From Herpetosiphon aurantiacus DSM 785 (GTDB taxonomy: Bacteria > Chloroflexota > Chloroflexia > Chloroflexales > Herpetosiphonaceae), in NCBI GenBank assembly GCA_000018565.1, contig CP000875.1, forward strand, positions 3,363,199-3,427,198: a stretch of 64,000 nt of DNA, read 5' to 3'. The position numbers and the translations under genes were made by a program. How positions within the stretch are numbered: position 1 is the stretch's first letter; each line of letters opens with the position of its first letter. The notes below the pieces were generated by a model that did not search any database, was not told the origin of the DNA, and saw only the letters and a list, made by a program, of their open reading frames with translations. Positions 1-8,492 of this stretch are shown piece by piece.

Positions 1-77
1 TATAGCCATTCGCCGCGAGATGCTGGTTGGCAACGCAGCCAACCAGCCGCATATTGCAAGCATAAGGAGAACACCGC
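1..77 (+). other. Possible 3' tail of an upstream gene (uncertain)
   Basis: Two frames stay open from the window edge. One stops with TGA at 79-81, overlapping the GTG of the next gene; the other stops at 89-91. The piece is too short to assign a family. An AAGGAG-like ribosome site for prs lies at about 64-69. Confidence 0.25.
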
Positions 78-1052
78 GTGAGCCGTTTTGATGAAATGCG
101 CATTTTTAGTGGAACGGGCAACCCAACCCTAGCGCAGGCGATCAGCTCGTACATTGGCATTCGCCACGGTGAACTGAGTATCCATACGTTTCCGAATGAA
201 AATATTTTTGTCAAAATCGAAGAAAGCGTCCGCGAACAAGATGTGTTCGTGGTGCAATCATTAGGTGCTCCGCTTAACCATTTGATTATGGAAATGTTGA
301 TTATGCTCGATGCCTTCAAACGGGCTTCGGCTGGTCGCATTACCGCTGTGATTCCTTACCTCGCCTATAGCCGCACCGATAAAAAAGACCAACCACGCGT
401 GCCAATTACTGCCCGTTTGCTGGCCGACCTGATCGTCGCTGCTGGAGCTCAACGGGTGCTGACCCTCGATTTGCATGCTGGTCAAGTTCAAGGCTTTTTT
501 AGCGTCCCCGTCGATGAAATGAGCACCATGCACCTGCTGACCAACGAGGTCAAATCGTGGGGCTTGGAAAATGGCATCATCGTCTCACCTGGCTTGGGTT
601 TTGCCAAAAAAGCCCGTAACTTCGCCGAAGCTGTCAATATGCCCTTGGCCTTGGTCGAAAAACGTCGAATCAATCACCACGATGGCACGGTTGGTCATTT
701 GGCAATTTTGGGCGATGTGGCTGATCACGATTGTGTAATCGTCGATGATGAAGTTGCAACTGGCCATACCATGGTGCGGGTTTCCGAGTTGTTGATGGAA
801 CGCGGCGCACGCTCGGTTCGCGCTTGCTGTATCCATCCTTTGCTCTACGGCGATTCAGTTGAGCGGATCAAGCGCAGCCCAATCGAGCGCTTTGTCACCA
901 CAGATACGATCACCTTGCCACCGGAAAAACGCTGGCCAGCCTTGGTGGTCAAGTCAGTTGCTCCGCTCTTGGGCGAGGTCATTCAGCGTATCCACACTGG
1001 GATTTCGGTCGGCGCAATGTTTCCCGCTGGCCCACAAATTGGCCGCTGGTAA
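78..1052 (+). CDS. prs: Ribose-phosphate pyrophosphokinase (PRPP synthetase)
   Basis: Makes PRPP from ribose 5-phosphate and ATP in the cytoplasm; PRPP feeds nucleotide, histidine and tryptophan synthesis. The 324 residues match the usual family length. The N-terminus has the family FSGTGNPTLAQAI segment, the flexible-loop region DKKDQPRVPIT lies near residue 100, LTLDLHAGQ lies near 130-140, and the PRPP-binding loop is VIVDDEVATGHTM at about 220-232. The loop is slightly atypical: many family members have a VDDxxDTGGT form. The start is GTG at 78, with AAGGAG about nine bases upstream. A strong hairpin follows at 1077-1114, so it probably ends its transcript. hisG, which uses PRPP, lies 17 kb away. 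Assignment is secure. Confidence 0.93.
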   Translation: MSRFDEMRIFSGTGNPTLAQAISSYIGIRHGELSIHTFPNENIFVKIEESVREQDVFVVQSLGAPLNHLIMEMLIMLDAFKRASAGRITAVIPYLAYSRTDKKDQPRVPITARLLADLIVAAGAQRVLTLDLHAGQVQGFFSVPVDEMSTMHLLTNEVKSWGLENGIIVSPGLGFAKKARNFAEAVNMPLALVEKRRINHHDGTVGHLAILGDVADHDCVIVDDEVATGHTMVRVSELLMERGARSVRACCIHPLLYGDSVERIKRSPIERFVTTDTITLPPEKRWPALVVKSVAPLLGEVIQRIHTGISVGAMFPAGPQIGRW

Positions 1053-1076
1053 ATTAATACCCAAATAAGCACCATA

Positions 1077-1120
1077 ACCCGAAGATTTAGCTAAACAGTG
1101 CGATCTTCGGGTTGTTTAAT
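1077..1120 (+). terminator. Intrinsic terminator after prs
   Basis: An 11-bp perfect stem (AACCCGAAGAT at 1077-1087 with its complement at 1104-1114) is followed by TTGTTT-like sequence. It separates prs from the next gene. Confidence 0.75.
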
Positions 1121-1141
1121 CTGGCATAAGGATGTTTGGCG

Positions 1142-2686
1142 ATGCTTGATTCGATTGATGTTTTGGTAATTGGTGGTGGCGCAACGGGCACGGGAGTTTT
1201 GCGCGATTTGGCGATGCGCGGCTTGAGTTGCGTTTTGGTCGAGCGCCGCGATCTGGCCGATGGCACAACTGGCCGCTACCACGGCTTGCTGCATTCTGGC
1301 GCACGCTACATTGGCCGCGACCGCGAAGCAGCCCGCGATTGTGCAATTGAAAATCAGATTTTGCGCCGCATCATTCCGCATTGCATCGAGGATACCAGCG
1401 GCTACTTTGTGTCCACGCCCCAAGATCCCAAACGCTACGCCGAAGAATTTTTAGGTTTGTGCTTTGCGGCAGGCGTGCCAGCCCAACAAGTGCGGGTTAG
1501 CAGCCTTTTGCAACGTGAGCCAGCGCTCAATCGCGGCATTTCGCATGCCTTCGAGGTTGCCGATGGTTCGGCTGATGCCTTTTTGACAGTTGAAGCCAAT
1601 GTACGTTCGGCTCGTGAGTATGGCGGGCAGACCTTACTCTATCACGAAGTGATCAATTTAATCGTTGAGGCTGGCACAGTCGTTGGCGCTCGCTTGCGCA
1701 ATACCCTGACTGGCGAGGAATTTAATCTCGCCTGCCACTACGTAGTCAATGCTGCTGGAGCGTGGGCTGGCCGGATCGCCGCCATGGCTGGAATCGCCGT
1801 TGATATTGTGGCGGGCAAAGGTGTGATGGTGGCCTTTAATCATCGCTTGGTTAATAGCGTGATCAATCGCTGCAAGCAGCCAGGTGATGGCGATATTATC
1901 GTGCCTGTGCGCACGGTTTGCGTGGCTGGAACCACCGATGAAAGTGTGCCCGACCCCGATGATCGTTCGATGTTGGCCCATGAAATTGCCACAGTTTTGG
2001 ATGAAGGTGAGATTCTAATTCCTGGTTTGTCTCAAGCCCGCATGCTGCGAGCATGGGCTGGCGTGCGCCCACTCTATCGCGAGCAAGCCACCACCGAAGA
2101 TCGCGATCTTAGCCGCGATTTTAAAGTGCTTGATCATGCCCAACGCGATGGGTTAGACGGCATTGTTTCAATTGTAGGCGGCAAATACACAACCTATCGC
2201 ATGATGGCCGAACGTACAGTCGATCTGGTTGCCAAATATGTGCAAAACACCAGCGCCTGTCGCACCGCTGAGGAAGCCATTCCAGCGCCCGATCAACGTC
2301 GTTTATTTACGGTTGGTGCACCATTGGCAACAATTGAGGCCGAACAAAGCTATGGTGATTTAATTTGTGAATGCGAATTGGTTACCCGCCAACGTTTGCT
2401 CGATGCATGGCAAGCAGGCGCAACCAGTATCGACGATTTGCGCCGCGACACGCGCATCGGCATGGGGCCGTGCCAAGGTGGTTTTTGCACGATGCGCACC
2501 GCCGCTCTTGCTTACGAAGCCCAAGTTGCCGATCAACAACAAAGTATCGAGGCAATTGAGCACTTTTTGCAAGAACGTTGGCGCGGTATTCAGCCAATTC
2601 TCTGGGGCGATCAGTTACGTCAGGCACGGCTCGACGAGCAAATTTACCTTAATTTGCTGAATGTAAACCCTGAGGATGCCCAATAA
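1142..2686 (+). CDS. glpA: FAD-dependent glycerol-3-phosphate dehydrogenase with C-terminal [2Fe-2S] BFD-like domain
   Basis: Oxidises sn-glycerol 3-phosphate to dihydroxyacetone phosphate and passes electrons towards quinone. The N-terminus has a dinucleotide fold (VLVIGGGATGTGVLRDLA) and the FAD oxidoreductase body runs to about residue 380. The C-terminus carries CECE near residue 410 and GPCQGGFC near 442, the cysteine pattern of a BFD-like [2Fe-2S] domain as in anaerobic GlpA. An upstream TTG at 1136 is in frame, but AAGGA at 1128-1132 sits 9 bases before ATG 1142 and only 3 before the TTG, so 1142 is preferred. No glpB or glpC follows. The stop overlaps the next start (TAATG), implying translational coupling to the YkvA-like protein. 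Confidence 0.85.
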   Translation: MLDSIDVLVIGGGATGTGVLRDLAMRGLSCVLVERRDLADGTTGRYHGLLHSGARYIGRDREAARDCAIENQILRRIIPHCIEDTSGYFVSTPQDPKRYAEEFLGLCFAAGVPAQQVRVSSLLQREPALNRGISHAFEVADGSADAFLTVEANVRSAREYGGQTLLYHEVINLIVEAGTVVGARLRNTLTGEEFNLACHYVVNAAGAWAGRIAAMAGIAVDIVAGKGVMVAFNHRLVNSVINRCKQPGDGDIIVPVRTVCVAGTTDESVPDPDDRSMLAHEIATVLDEGEILIPGLSQARMLRAWAGVRPLYREQATTEDRDLSRDFKVLDHAQRDGLDGIVSIVGGKYTTYRMMAERTVDLVAKYVQNTSACRTAEEAIPAPDQRRLFTVGAPLATIEAEQSYGDLICECELVTRQRLLDAWQAGATSIDDLRRDTRIGMGPCQGGFCTMRTAALAYEAQVADQQQSIEAIEHFLQERWRGIQPILWGDQLRQARLDEQIYLNLLNVNPEDAQ

Positions 2687-3066
2687 TGCGGCAGCAACTT
2701 GCCCGTTGGCAACAATTGGCTCGCCAGCTCAAACAACAACTACGGGTACTATTGTTGGCATGGCGTGATCCGCGTGTGCCGTGGTATGCCAAAGCCCTAG
2801 CAATGTGCACCTTGGGCTATGCGTTCAGCCCAATCGATCTAATTCCCGATTTTATTCCGGTGTTGGGATATTTAGATGATCTCTTGACCCTGCCGCTTGG
2901 CATTATGTTAAGCATCAAACTCATTCCTAGCATTGTTTGGCAAGAATATACAATCAAGGCCCAGCAAACTCCAGCCCAAGCTAAACCAGTTAGTTATATC
3001 AGCGCAGGCTTGATTATTGGGCTTTGGCTTGGAGCAGCATGGTGGGCATTTAATTGGCTACGCTAG
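2686..3066 (+). CDS. YkvA-like (DUF1232) small membrane protein
   Basis: A 126-residue protein. A basic, helical N-terminus leads into the signature segment YAKALAMCTLGYAFSPIDLI-PDFIPVLGYLDDL at about residues 33-66, typical of DUF1232/YkvA proteins; the SPIDLIPD core is the family hallmark. A hydrophobic segment follows in the signature, and a second membrane helix (SAGLIIGLWLGAAWWAFNW) forms the C-terminus. Its ATG overlaps the stop of the glycerol-3-phosphate dehydrogenase, so the two are probably co-translated. The family's biochemical role is not known, and the coupling does not by itself show a role in glycerol metabolism. Confidence 0.8.
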   Translation: MRQQLARWQQLARQLKQQLRVLLLAWRDPRVPWYAKALAMCTLGYAFSPIDLIPDFIPVLGYLDDLLTLPLGIMLSIKLIPSIVWQEYTIKAQQTPAQAKPVSYISAGLIIGLWLGAAWWAFNWLR

Positions 3067-3089
3067 GCATAAATTCAATCAAAAGTCGC

Positions 3090-3118
3090 TTCATTAATCA
3101 AACCTAGAATGCTATACT
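3090..3118 (+). promoter_or_regulatory. Candidate sigma-70-type promoter
   Basis: TTCATT at 3090-3095, a 17-base gap, and TATACT at 3113-3118, about 44 bases before the start of the TPR membrane protein. The -35 box is a weak match. Confidence 0.45.
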
Positions 3119-3161
3119 AGGAAAATACTGACTAAAGTACCAAACCAATGAGGGAAGAACA

Positions 3162-4301
3162 ATGCAAATCGCCGCATTATTGGCCGAGGCTCGCCAAGCC
3201 TTGAGTGTAGGAGATCGTGCCAAAGCCAAACAGTTCGCTTCACAAGCCTTGCGACTTGATAGCAAGCACATTGAAACATGGCTTTTACTGGCCGATTTGG
3301 TTGAAGTTCCCGCGCAAAAACGCGATTGTTTTCAACGAATTTTGGCCATCGATCCTACCAATGCACAAGCCAAACAAGCCCTGAACCAACTTGATGCACC
3401 AGCCCCAGTTGCTGCCGCCAGCTTTGAATTACCCAAATCGGCGTGGTTTGGCAGCAAATCAGCTGAGCCAGAACTAACCGCCCAAGTTGGTGGGCCGATC
3501 GCAACAGCACCATTAGCAACCAACGCACCGAGTGGCATTCGACCACTCGGTTCGAGCCAAGCTGCCTCATTAGTTGAATTGAGCAATACGGCTGTGGGTG
3601 GCACCACCCCAACTGGCTATGTTCAGCCAATTCAGCCTAGCTATAACCAAACAAATTATCCACAACCCAACCAAGCCTATAGTTTGCCAGCAGCAAGTTA
3701 TGGCCAAGCCCAGCCACAATATGGTCAAGTGACCTACCCATATGTTGAGCCAAGTGGCGCAGCCAAATTCTTGAAATGGCTAGTTTTTGCAACATTAGGC
3801 TTAATAGTAGTTTGTGCAGGGATTGGCTTGATGGTCAATTTTGGCAAAGAGCCACCGCCAACGCCCAAAGTCAGTGCCCAAGATCGCACGACAGCGATGC
3901 TTGGTGATACCATGAAGATAATCGTTAATCCCGATTTTTATGATAAAAGCAAACAGAAAGCCATTGTTGAGCCTTATTTGAATAACTATTTTATTGAGGC
4001 TGCCCGTACTAATACTGGACGGTTAGACCAAACTGTTCTTGATAGCTTCGATAATGGAGTAGATCAACAGGCCTTTCTGGCGGCTCTACCTTATATCAAA
4101 GATGCCTATGTTACGCCAACCCAGTATACGGTAGAATCACAAACGAATGAGATGATTACACTCAAGTTAATCAGTGGAGATCTTGTATTTACTTTTCATA
4201 ATGGTAAATTTCTCCAAGTTCCATTAAAAGATACCTACGATACATTTACCTGGGTCAATGATGATGGAAGATGGTATCTTGCTGGGATAAGTTTAAAATA
4301 A
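3162..4301 (+). CDS. TPR-domain membrane protein of unknown function
   Basis: A 379-residue protein. Residues 1-75 form TPR-like helical repeats (alternating A/L/A patterns, with LRLDSKHIETWLLLADL resembling a TPR helix pair). Residues 80-200 are a low-complexity Pro/Gln/Tyr/Ala linker. A membrane helix spans about 203-226 (LVFATLGLIVVCAGIGLMV). The C-terminal 150 residues appear to be an extracytoplasmic folded domain that I do not recognise. The start ATG has GGGAAG upstream. The gene at 7367-8326 on the other strand has the same N-terminal TPR style, so this may be a local protein family. Codon use towards the 3' end is more AT-rich than its neighbours. Confidence 0.75.
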   Translation: MQIAALLAEARQALSVGDRAKAKQFASQALRLDSKHIETWLLLADLVEVPAQKRDCFQRILAIDPTNAQAKQALNQLDAPAPVAAASFELPKSAWFGSKSAEPELTAQVGGPIATAPLATNAPSGIRPLGSSQAASLVELSNTAVGGTTPTGYVQPIQPSYNQTNYPQPNQAYSLPAASYGQAQPQYGQVTYPYVEPSGAAKFLKWLVFATLGLIVVCAGIGLMVNFGKEPPPTPKVSAQDRTTAMLGDTMKIIVNPDFYDKSKQKAIVEPYLNNYFIEAARTNTGRLDQTVLDSFDNGVDQQAFLAALPYIKDAYVTPTQYTVESQTNEMITLKLISGDLVFTFHNGKFLQVPLKDTYDTFTWVNDDGRWYLAGISLK

Positions 4302-4434
4302 GTTAGTCAGAGGCATTATCTATTCTCAATATTGATATAGAATAGCATTAAACTGTTACTCCGCCCCAATGCTGTGGCTGGTATACTTAAGCGAGAGAGT
4401 CGAAGGCCATTCTTTGTGCGGAGGCTTAGAACCC

Positions 4435-5886
4435 ATGGACGCAACAGCCGATATTGGCTTAATCGGGTTGGCCGTAATGGGCCAAAACTTAGTTTTGAAC
4501 ATGAACGACCACGGTTTTGTGGTCGCTGTCTATAATCGCACCACCAGCAAAGTCGATCAATTTTTGGCTAACGAGGCTCAAGGCACCAATGTTGTCGGAG
4601 CGCATTCGTTGGAAGAATTGGTCGGCAAACTCAAGCGCCCACGCCGCGTGATGTTGATGATTCAGGCTGGCAGTGCGGTCGATGCCACAATCGATCAATT
4701 AGTGCCCTTGCTGGAACCTGGCGATATTATCATTGATGGTGGTAATTCACTGTTTACCGATAGCAATCGCCGAACTGCTGATCTCGAAGCCAAAGGCTTG
4801 TTGTTCATCGGCACAGGGGTTTCGGGCGGCGAGGAAGGTGCACGCCATGGCCCTTCGATTATGCCTGGTGGTTCGCCCGCCGCATGGCCGCATGTGCAGC
4901 CAATTTTCCAAGCCATCGCGGCCAAAGTTGATGATGGTTCGCCATGTTGCGATTGGGTTGGCGAGGGCGGCGCTGGCCACTTCGTCAAGATGGTGCATAA
5001 CGGCATCGAATATGGCGACATGCAATTGATCGGCGAAACCTACGATGTCATGCGCTCGTTGGGCTTGAGCGCCGACGAGATGAGCAGCGTGTTTGGCGAA
5101 TGGAACGCGGGCAAACTCGATTCATATCTGATCGAAATTACCCGCGATATTCTGGCCTTCCGAGATAGCGATGGAGCACCGTTGGTCGATAAGATTTTGG
5201 ATAGCGCTGGCCAAAAAGGTACAGGCAAATGGACGGTCGTTTCCGCTTTGGATAATGGCATTCCGCTGACATTAATCGGCGAAGCCGTGTTTAGCCGCTT
5301 TTTGTCGGCACTCAAAGATGAACGGGTGCACGCCGCCAGCGCGATCAGCGGGCCAGCCGATCAGCCAAACGTTGATCGGGCCGCCTTGGTCAACGATCTC
5401 CGTGATGCCTTGTATGCTGCCAAAATCGTTTCATATACGCAAGGCTATATGCTGATGCGAGCCGCTGCCAAGGAACAAGGCTGGAATCTCAATTATGGTG
5501 GGATTGCCTTGATGTGGCGCGGTGGCTGTATCATTCGCTCGGCCTTCTTGGGCAAAATTGAGGAAGCCTATCGCAATAATCCCGAATTGGTGAACTTGTT
5601 GCTCGACCCCTATTTCAGCAACGAAGTACAGCAATCGCAAGCCGCTTGGCGACGAGTGATTGCCCACGCCGTCCTCGCAGGCATTCCAGTGCCAGCCTTA
5701 TCGAGCGCTTTGGCCTTCTTTGATGGTTACCGCACCGGCAATTTGCCAGCCAATCTGTTACAAGCTCAACGCGATTACTTCGGTGCTCATACCTACGAGC
5801 GCATTGATGCTGAGCGTGGCAAGTTCTTCCATACCAACTGGACAGGCAAAGGCGGCACGACAACTGCCGGAACGTACCAAGCGTAG
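4435..5886 (+). CDS. gnd: 6-phosphogluconate dehydrogenase, decarboxylating
   Basis: Oxidatively decarboxylates 6-phosphogluconate to ribulose 5-phosphate with NADP+ in the pentose phosphate pathway. The N-terminal Rossmann motif is IGLIGLAVMGQNL. Substrate-site signatures include GVSGGEEGARHGPSIMPGG and GHFVKMVHNGIEYGDMQL (catalytic Lys and Asn), and GTGKWT occurs in the helical domain. The frame is open from 4369, but ATG 4435 gives 483 residues, the normal length, and has GGAGG at about 4421-4425; the 22 extra residues have no family counterpart. It is monocistronic, between a TPR protein and a convergent lipoprotein gene. Confidence 0.95.
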   Translation: MDATADIGLIGLAVMGQNLVLNMNDHGFVVAVYNRTTSKVDQFLANEAQGTNVVGAHSLEELVGKLKRPRRVMLMIQAGSAVDATIDQLVPLLEPGDIIIDGGNSLFTDSNRRTADLEAKGLLFIGTGVSGGEEGARHGPSIMPGGSPAAWPHVQPIFQAIAAKVDDGSPCCDWVGEGGAGHFVKMVHNGIEYGDMQLIGETYDVMRSLGLSADEMSSVFGEWNAGKLDSYLIEITRDILAFRDSDGAPLVDKILDSAGQKGTGKWTVVSALDNGIPLTLIGEAVFSRFLSALKDERVHAASAISGPADQPNVDRAALVNDLRDALYAAKIVSYTQGYMLMRAAAKEQGWNLNYGGIALMWRGGCIIRSAFLGKIEEAYRNNPELVNLLLDPYFSNEVQQSQAAWRRVIAHAVLAGIPVPALSSALAFFDGYRTGNLPANLLQAQRDYFGAHTYERIDAERGKFFHTNWTGKGGTTTAGTYQA

Positions 5887-5889
5887 TTC

Positions 5890-5979
5890 AAGGCAGAAAG
5901 CACAAGTCAAAAGTCAAAATAGTTCATTCTTGGTTTAATCTAAGAAACCATTTTGATTTTTGACTTGTGCCTTTTGAAT
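5890..5979. repeat. Imperfect inverted repeat built from an AAGTCAA heptad
   Basis: Bases 5890-5920 contain tandem AAGTCAA units and pair with 5950-5979 with few mismatches, separated by about 29 bases. A related heptad stretch occurs in reverse orientation near 49103-49140. It lies just after gnd, so the RNA could fold as a long hairpin. Confidence 0.6.
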
Positions 5980-6033
5980 TAATTTGGTATGCATAGTATG
6001 TTAGGATTAACCAAATTCAGCCATTGATCAAAA

Positions 6034-6066
6034 AAGGCCTGCCTAACACTTGGTTGAGCAGGCCTT
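6034..6066. terminator. Bidirectional intrinsic terminator
   Basis: A 9-bp stem AAGGCCTGC/GCAGGCCTT at 6034-6042 and 6058-6066, flanked by A-rich sequence on the left and TTTT on the right. It lies between the convergent gnd and lipoprotein genes and can serve both. Confidence 0.8.
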
Positions 6067-6087
6067 CAGTTTTAGAGTAATCGAAGG

Positions 6088-7269
6088 TTACTTGAGGCTT
6101 TCGGCAATCTTGGTGGCTTGTTCGCCATCGATGTTGCCAGTAATCACGAAGGTCACATCGCCTTCTTGCCAAGTCAACACCACACCAACATTGCCACGGC
6201 CTTCAATCAAGGTGCCTTGAACGCCACGGACGGTTACTTCAGTGCCGCCACGTTGAATCTTAGCATCTGGATCATCGCCTTTGGCTTGAACCAAGGTCCA
6301 TTCCACATCAGCGCCAGCGTAGGTTTGAATTACGGTGGTGGCTTTGGCAAGGGTCAACAATTGAACATCGCTCAAGGTTGTGCCCAAGGTTTCGCCGGGA
6401 GCCAACAGTTCGAAGCCTGCTTGTGCCTTAGCTTCGTCCAAGGTCAAATCGGTAGCTGGAGCAGCTTGTTCCATTTCCTTGATCATATCGGCGATCTTGA
6501 CGATTTCGGCGTTAGCTGGTGGCTGAGCGCTGAAAATCGCCATATCGATGCCTTTATTGACTTCAAGGGTTTCAGCGGCAAAGCTGACATTGCCCATATC
6601 TTTGGCATCAAGCACAAACTTGACTGGCATCCAATTGGTATCTTCCAACCAAACGTTGATGTCAACCAACAAATCGATTGGCAATTGTTGTTGGGCATCT
6701 GATTTTGGCGCAATGCTGACTTTGTAGGTATTGAAACCAGCAACTTCTTCTTCGCCCAAAATTGTGATTGTTAAGGCATCCAAGCCTTTTTCAACGACAC
6801 CTTGCAATTGGCCGAGCATTTCGGTTTGATCCATGCGACCGCGACCGCCTTGGCCTTGCTCTTGATCTTGTTGGCCTTGGCCCATTTGCGATTCGCTCAA
6901 CTCAGCGGCAGTGCCAACATAGGCTTTATTTTCAGCGGGGTCGTAGAACCAGCCTTGAGTACCATCAGTCACGACTTCCGCGCCAACCATCTTAGCATCG
7001 TTGGCATCAAGAATTTTAGCGCGGAAGGCTTTGATTTCGTTGCCTTCAGCATCTTTGTTGCCAGTTTTGCTCGACCAAACTTCGGCCTTGATAAAGCCGG
7101 TTGCTTGATCCGAGGTGTAATCGACGCGCATAATTGCATGAACATTGTTGGTATTGGCTTGGCCTTCCCGAATTTTGGTAACGATGTTTTCAGCCGTGAT
7201 ATCTTCTTGACCACAACCTGCTAACACCATTGTTAACACGAGCATCAAGCTCCACATTCGCTTGAACAT
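6088..7269 (-). CDS. LolA/LppX-like lipoprotein
   Basis: A 393-residue predicted lipoprotein. A basic start and hydrophobic segment end in the lipobox VLAGC (Cys19). The body (about 25-260) has the alternating beta-strand pattern of LolA/LppX-type lipid-binding folds, including LVDINVWLEDTNWMPVKF. A Gln/Gly-rich low-complexity loop occurs near residues 128-150. The last 110 residues resemble a DUF4367-like domain (FELLAPGE, a Gly-rich turn and EGDVTFVITGN). GGAGGAA precedes the ATG. A terminator lies at 6034-6066 and a promoter-like sequence at 7298-7325. Cargo is unknown; lipid or glycolipid binding is inferred from fold resemblance only. Confidence 0.75.
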   Translation of the reverse strand: MFKRMWSLMLVLTMVLAGCGQEDITAENIVTKIREGQANTNNVHAIMRVDYTSDQATGFIKAEVWSSKTGNKDAEGNEIKAFRAKILDANDAKMVGAEVVTDGTQGWFYDPAENKAYVGTAAELSESQMGQGQQDQEQGQGGRGRMDQTEMLGQLQGVVEKGLDALTITILGEEEVAGFNTYKVSIAPKSDAQQQLPIDLLVDINVWLEDTNWMPVKFVLDAKDMGNVSFAAETLEVNKGIDMAIFSAQPPANAEIVKIADMIKEMEQAAPATDLTLDEAKAQAGFELLAPGETLGTTLSDVQLLTLAKATTVIQTYAGADVEWTLVQAKGDDPDAKIQRGGTEVTVRGVQGTLIEGRGNVGVVLTWQEGDVTFVITGNIDGEQATKIAESLK

Positions 7270-7297
7270 TTGGTTCCTCCTAGCAGTATTGAACGGT

Positions 7298-7325
7298 TTT
7301 ATAGTAGCACGGCCCCTGGTTACAA
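7298..7325 (-). promoter_or_regulatory. Candidate promoter of the lipoprotein gene
   Basis: Read on the minus strand: TTGTAA (7320-7325), a 16-base gap and TATAAA (7298-7303), about 30 bases before the start codon. Confidence 0.55.
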
Positions 7326-7366
7326 ACTAGGTCAGCGATGTAATAAAATGATGAACAGCTATTAAC

Positions 7367-8326
7367 TCACCAAATCCATGCCGCAACCAAACTGGCAGCC
7401 CATAAACAAAACCACATCACGCTGGCTTGGGTCATTTTGGCACTCGTCATCCGATCAAGTTCTAAGCCTGGAATAGCAGGCCGCAGGAGTTGGGTCATCA
7501 AATTAAACACACTCCAAGCAACCATCAATAATTGGGCCAAGCGCAAAACCGCCAGCCATGGCTCGCCCCACCAAACGCCGAGCAAACCCACCCCAATCCC
7601 TGCAATTAGCAACAAACTACTGCGCCAAAGCATGGCGCTCAGCAAGGCCAAATAGGTGGTTCGCCCCAAGGTTTCGTGCTGAATCCGGCTTTGGTTGTTT
7701 AATAATAACCACCATGCTGGCAGTTGAATAATGGCAATAATCAGCCCAAGTTGCAGCACCACCCCCATCGCTTGCACCAAGCTTTGTTGCGCTAAATTGG
7801 GTGCACGCAACAGCAACATATGCACTGCCACTAAGCCCGACCAAAGTCCAATATAGCCCCAAGTTGTGCGTTGATGGCCTTGCAACACCTCTTGCACCGC
7901 CCCCGATTCGATCATCGATTCGGGGCGTGGACGCGGCATGGCCACATTACGAGCACGCGGGCGCGGCTTGGTTGGTTGTTTCGGGGCGGCTGGAGTTTCC
8001 AGTGGCTCGGTTTGGCTGGGAATTGGCTGAGTTGGCGTTTCCAGTGGCTGGGTTTGATTGCGAAAGCGCTGCTCGGCCAGCTCAGCAAAATCTTCTAAGG
8101 CCGAAAGTGCAAGTTGATTGGTTGGATTAATCGCCAGCACCCGATCTAAGCAGTAACGCATTTTATCGGCAGAATCAACCACACCGCTCAGCCAGAGCCA
8201 TGCTTGCTCGTGGTTGGGGTCGCGTTGCACAATGTTGCTCAACAATTTTCGCGATTGTTCAGTATTACCTTGATTGGCCGCCGCTTTGGCTAAGCGCAAC
8301 AATTCATCAATCGATTGTTCGGTCAT
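7367..8326 (-). CDS. TPR-containing multi-pass membrane protein
   Basis: A 319-residue protein. Residues 1-90 are TPR-like (AAANQGNTEQSRKLL, RDPNHEQAWLWLSGV, INPTNQLALSALEDF). Residues 90-150 are a Pro/Thr/Gln and Arg-rich linker. The C-terminal half has about five hydrophobic helices (roughly 155-175, 182-205, 225-245, 250-272 and 298-318). The layout parallels 3162-4301, but this protein has several membrane helices where that one has a single helix plus an outer domain. No catalytic motif is visible. It is probably a scaffold or assembly factor, which is inference only. Confidence 0.7.
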   Translation of the reverse strand: MTEQSIDELLRLAKAAANQGNTEQSRKLLSNIVQRDPNHEQAWLWLSGVVDSADKMRYCLDRVLAINPTNQLALSALEDFAELAEQRFRNQTQPLETPTQPIPSQTEPLETPAAPKQPTKPRPRARNVAMPRPRPESMIESGAVQEVLQGHQRTTWGYIGLWSGLVAVHMLLLRAPNLAQQSLVQAMGVVLQLGLIIAIIQLPAWWLLLNNQSRIQHETLGRTTYLALLSAMLWRSSLLLIAGIGVGLLGVWWGEPWLAVLRLAQLLMVAWSVFNLMTQLLRPAIPGLELDRMTSAKMTQASVMWFCLWAASLVAAWIW

Positions 8327-8492
8327 GCTACTTCCTCAATATTAACAAGCCTATTTTAACCGAGGTTGGCAGCACAACGCACAAGCATCAAGGCTGTATA
8401 ATGGTAGCAACCACTGATCAACGCTATCAATGGCTGCATTTGTCGTAAATGATGCAAGCATTCGCCTGCATCGCTAGTGCGGAGTGTCAACG

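Noticed and set aside
6118-6702. 194-codon frame opposite the lipoprotein gene
   Set aside because: It is antisense to a well-supported lipoprotein with lipobox, ribosome site and terminator.
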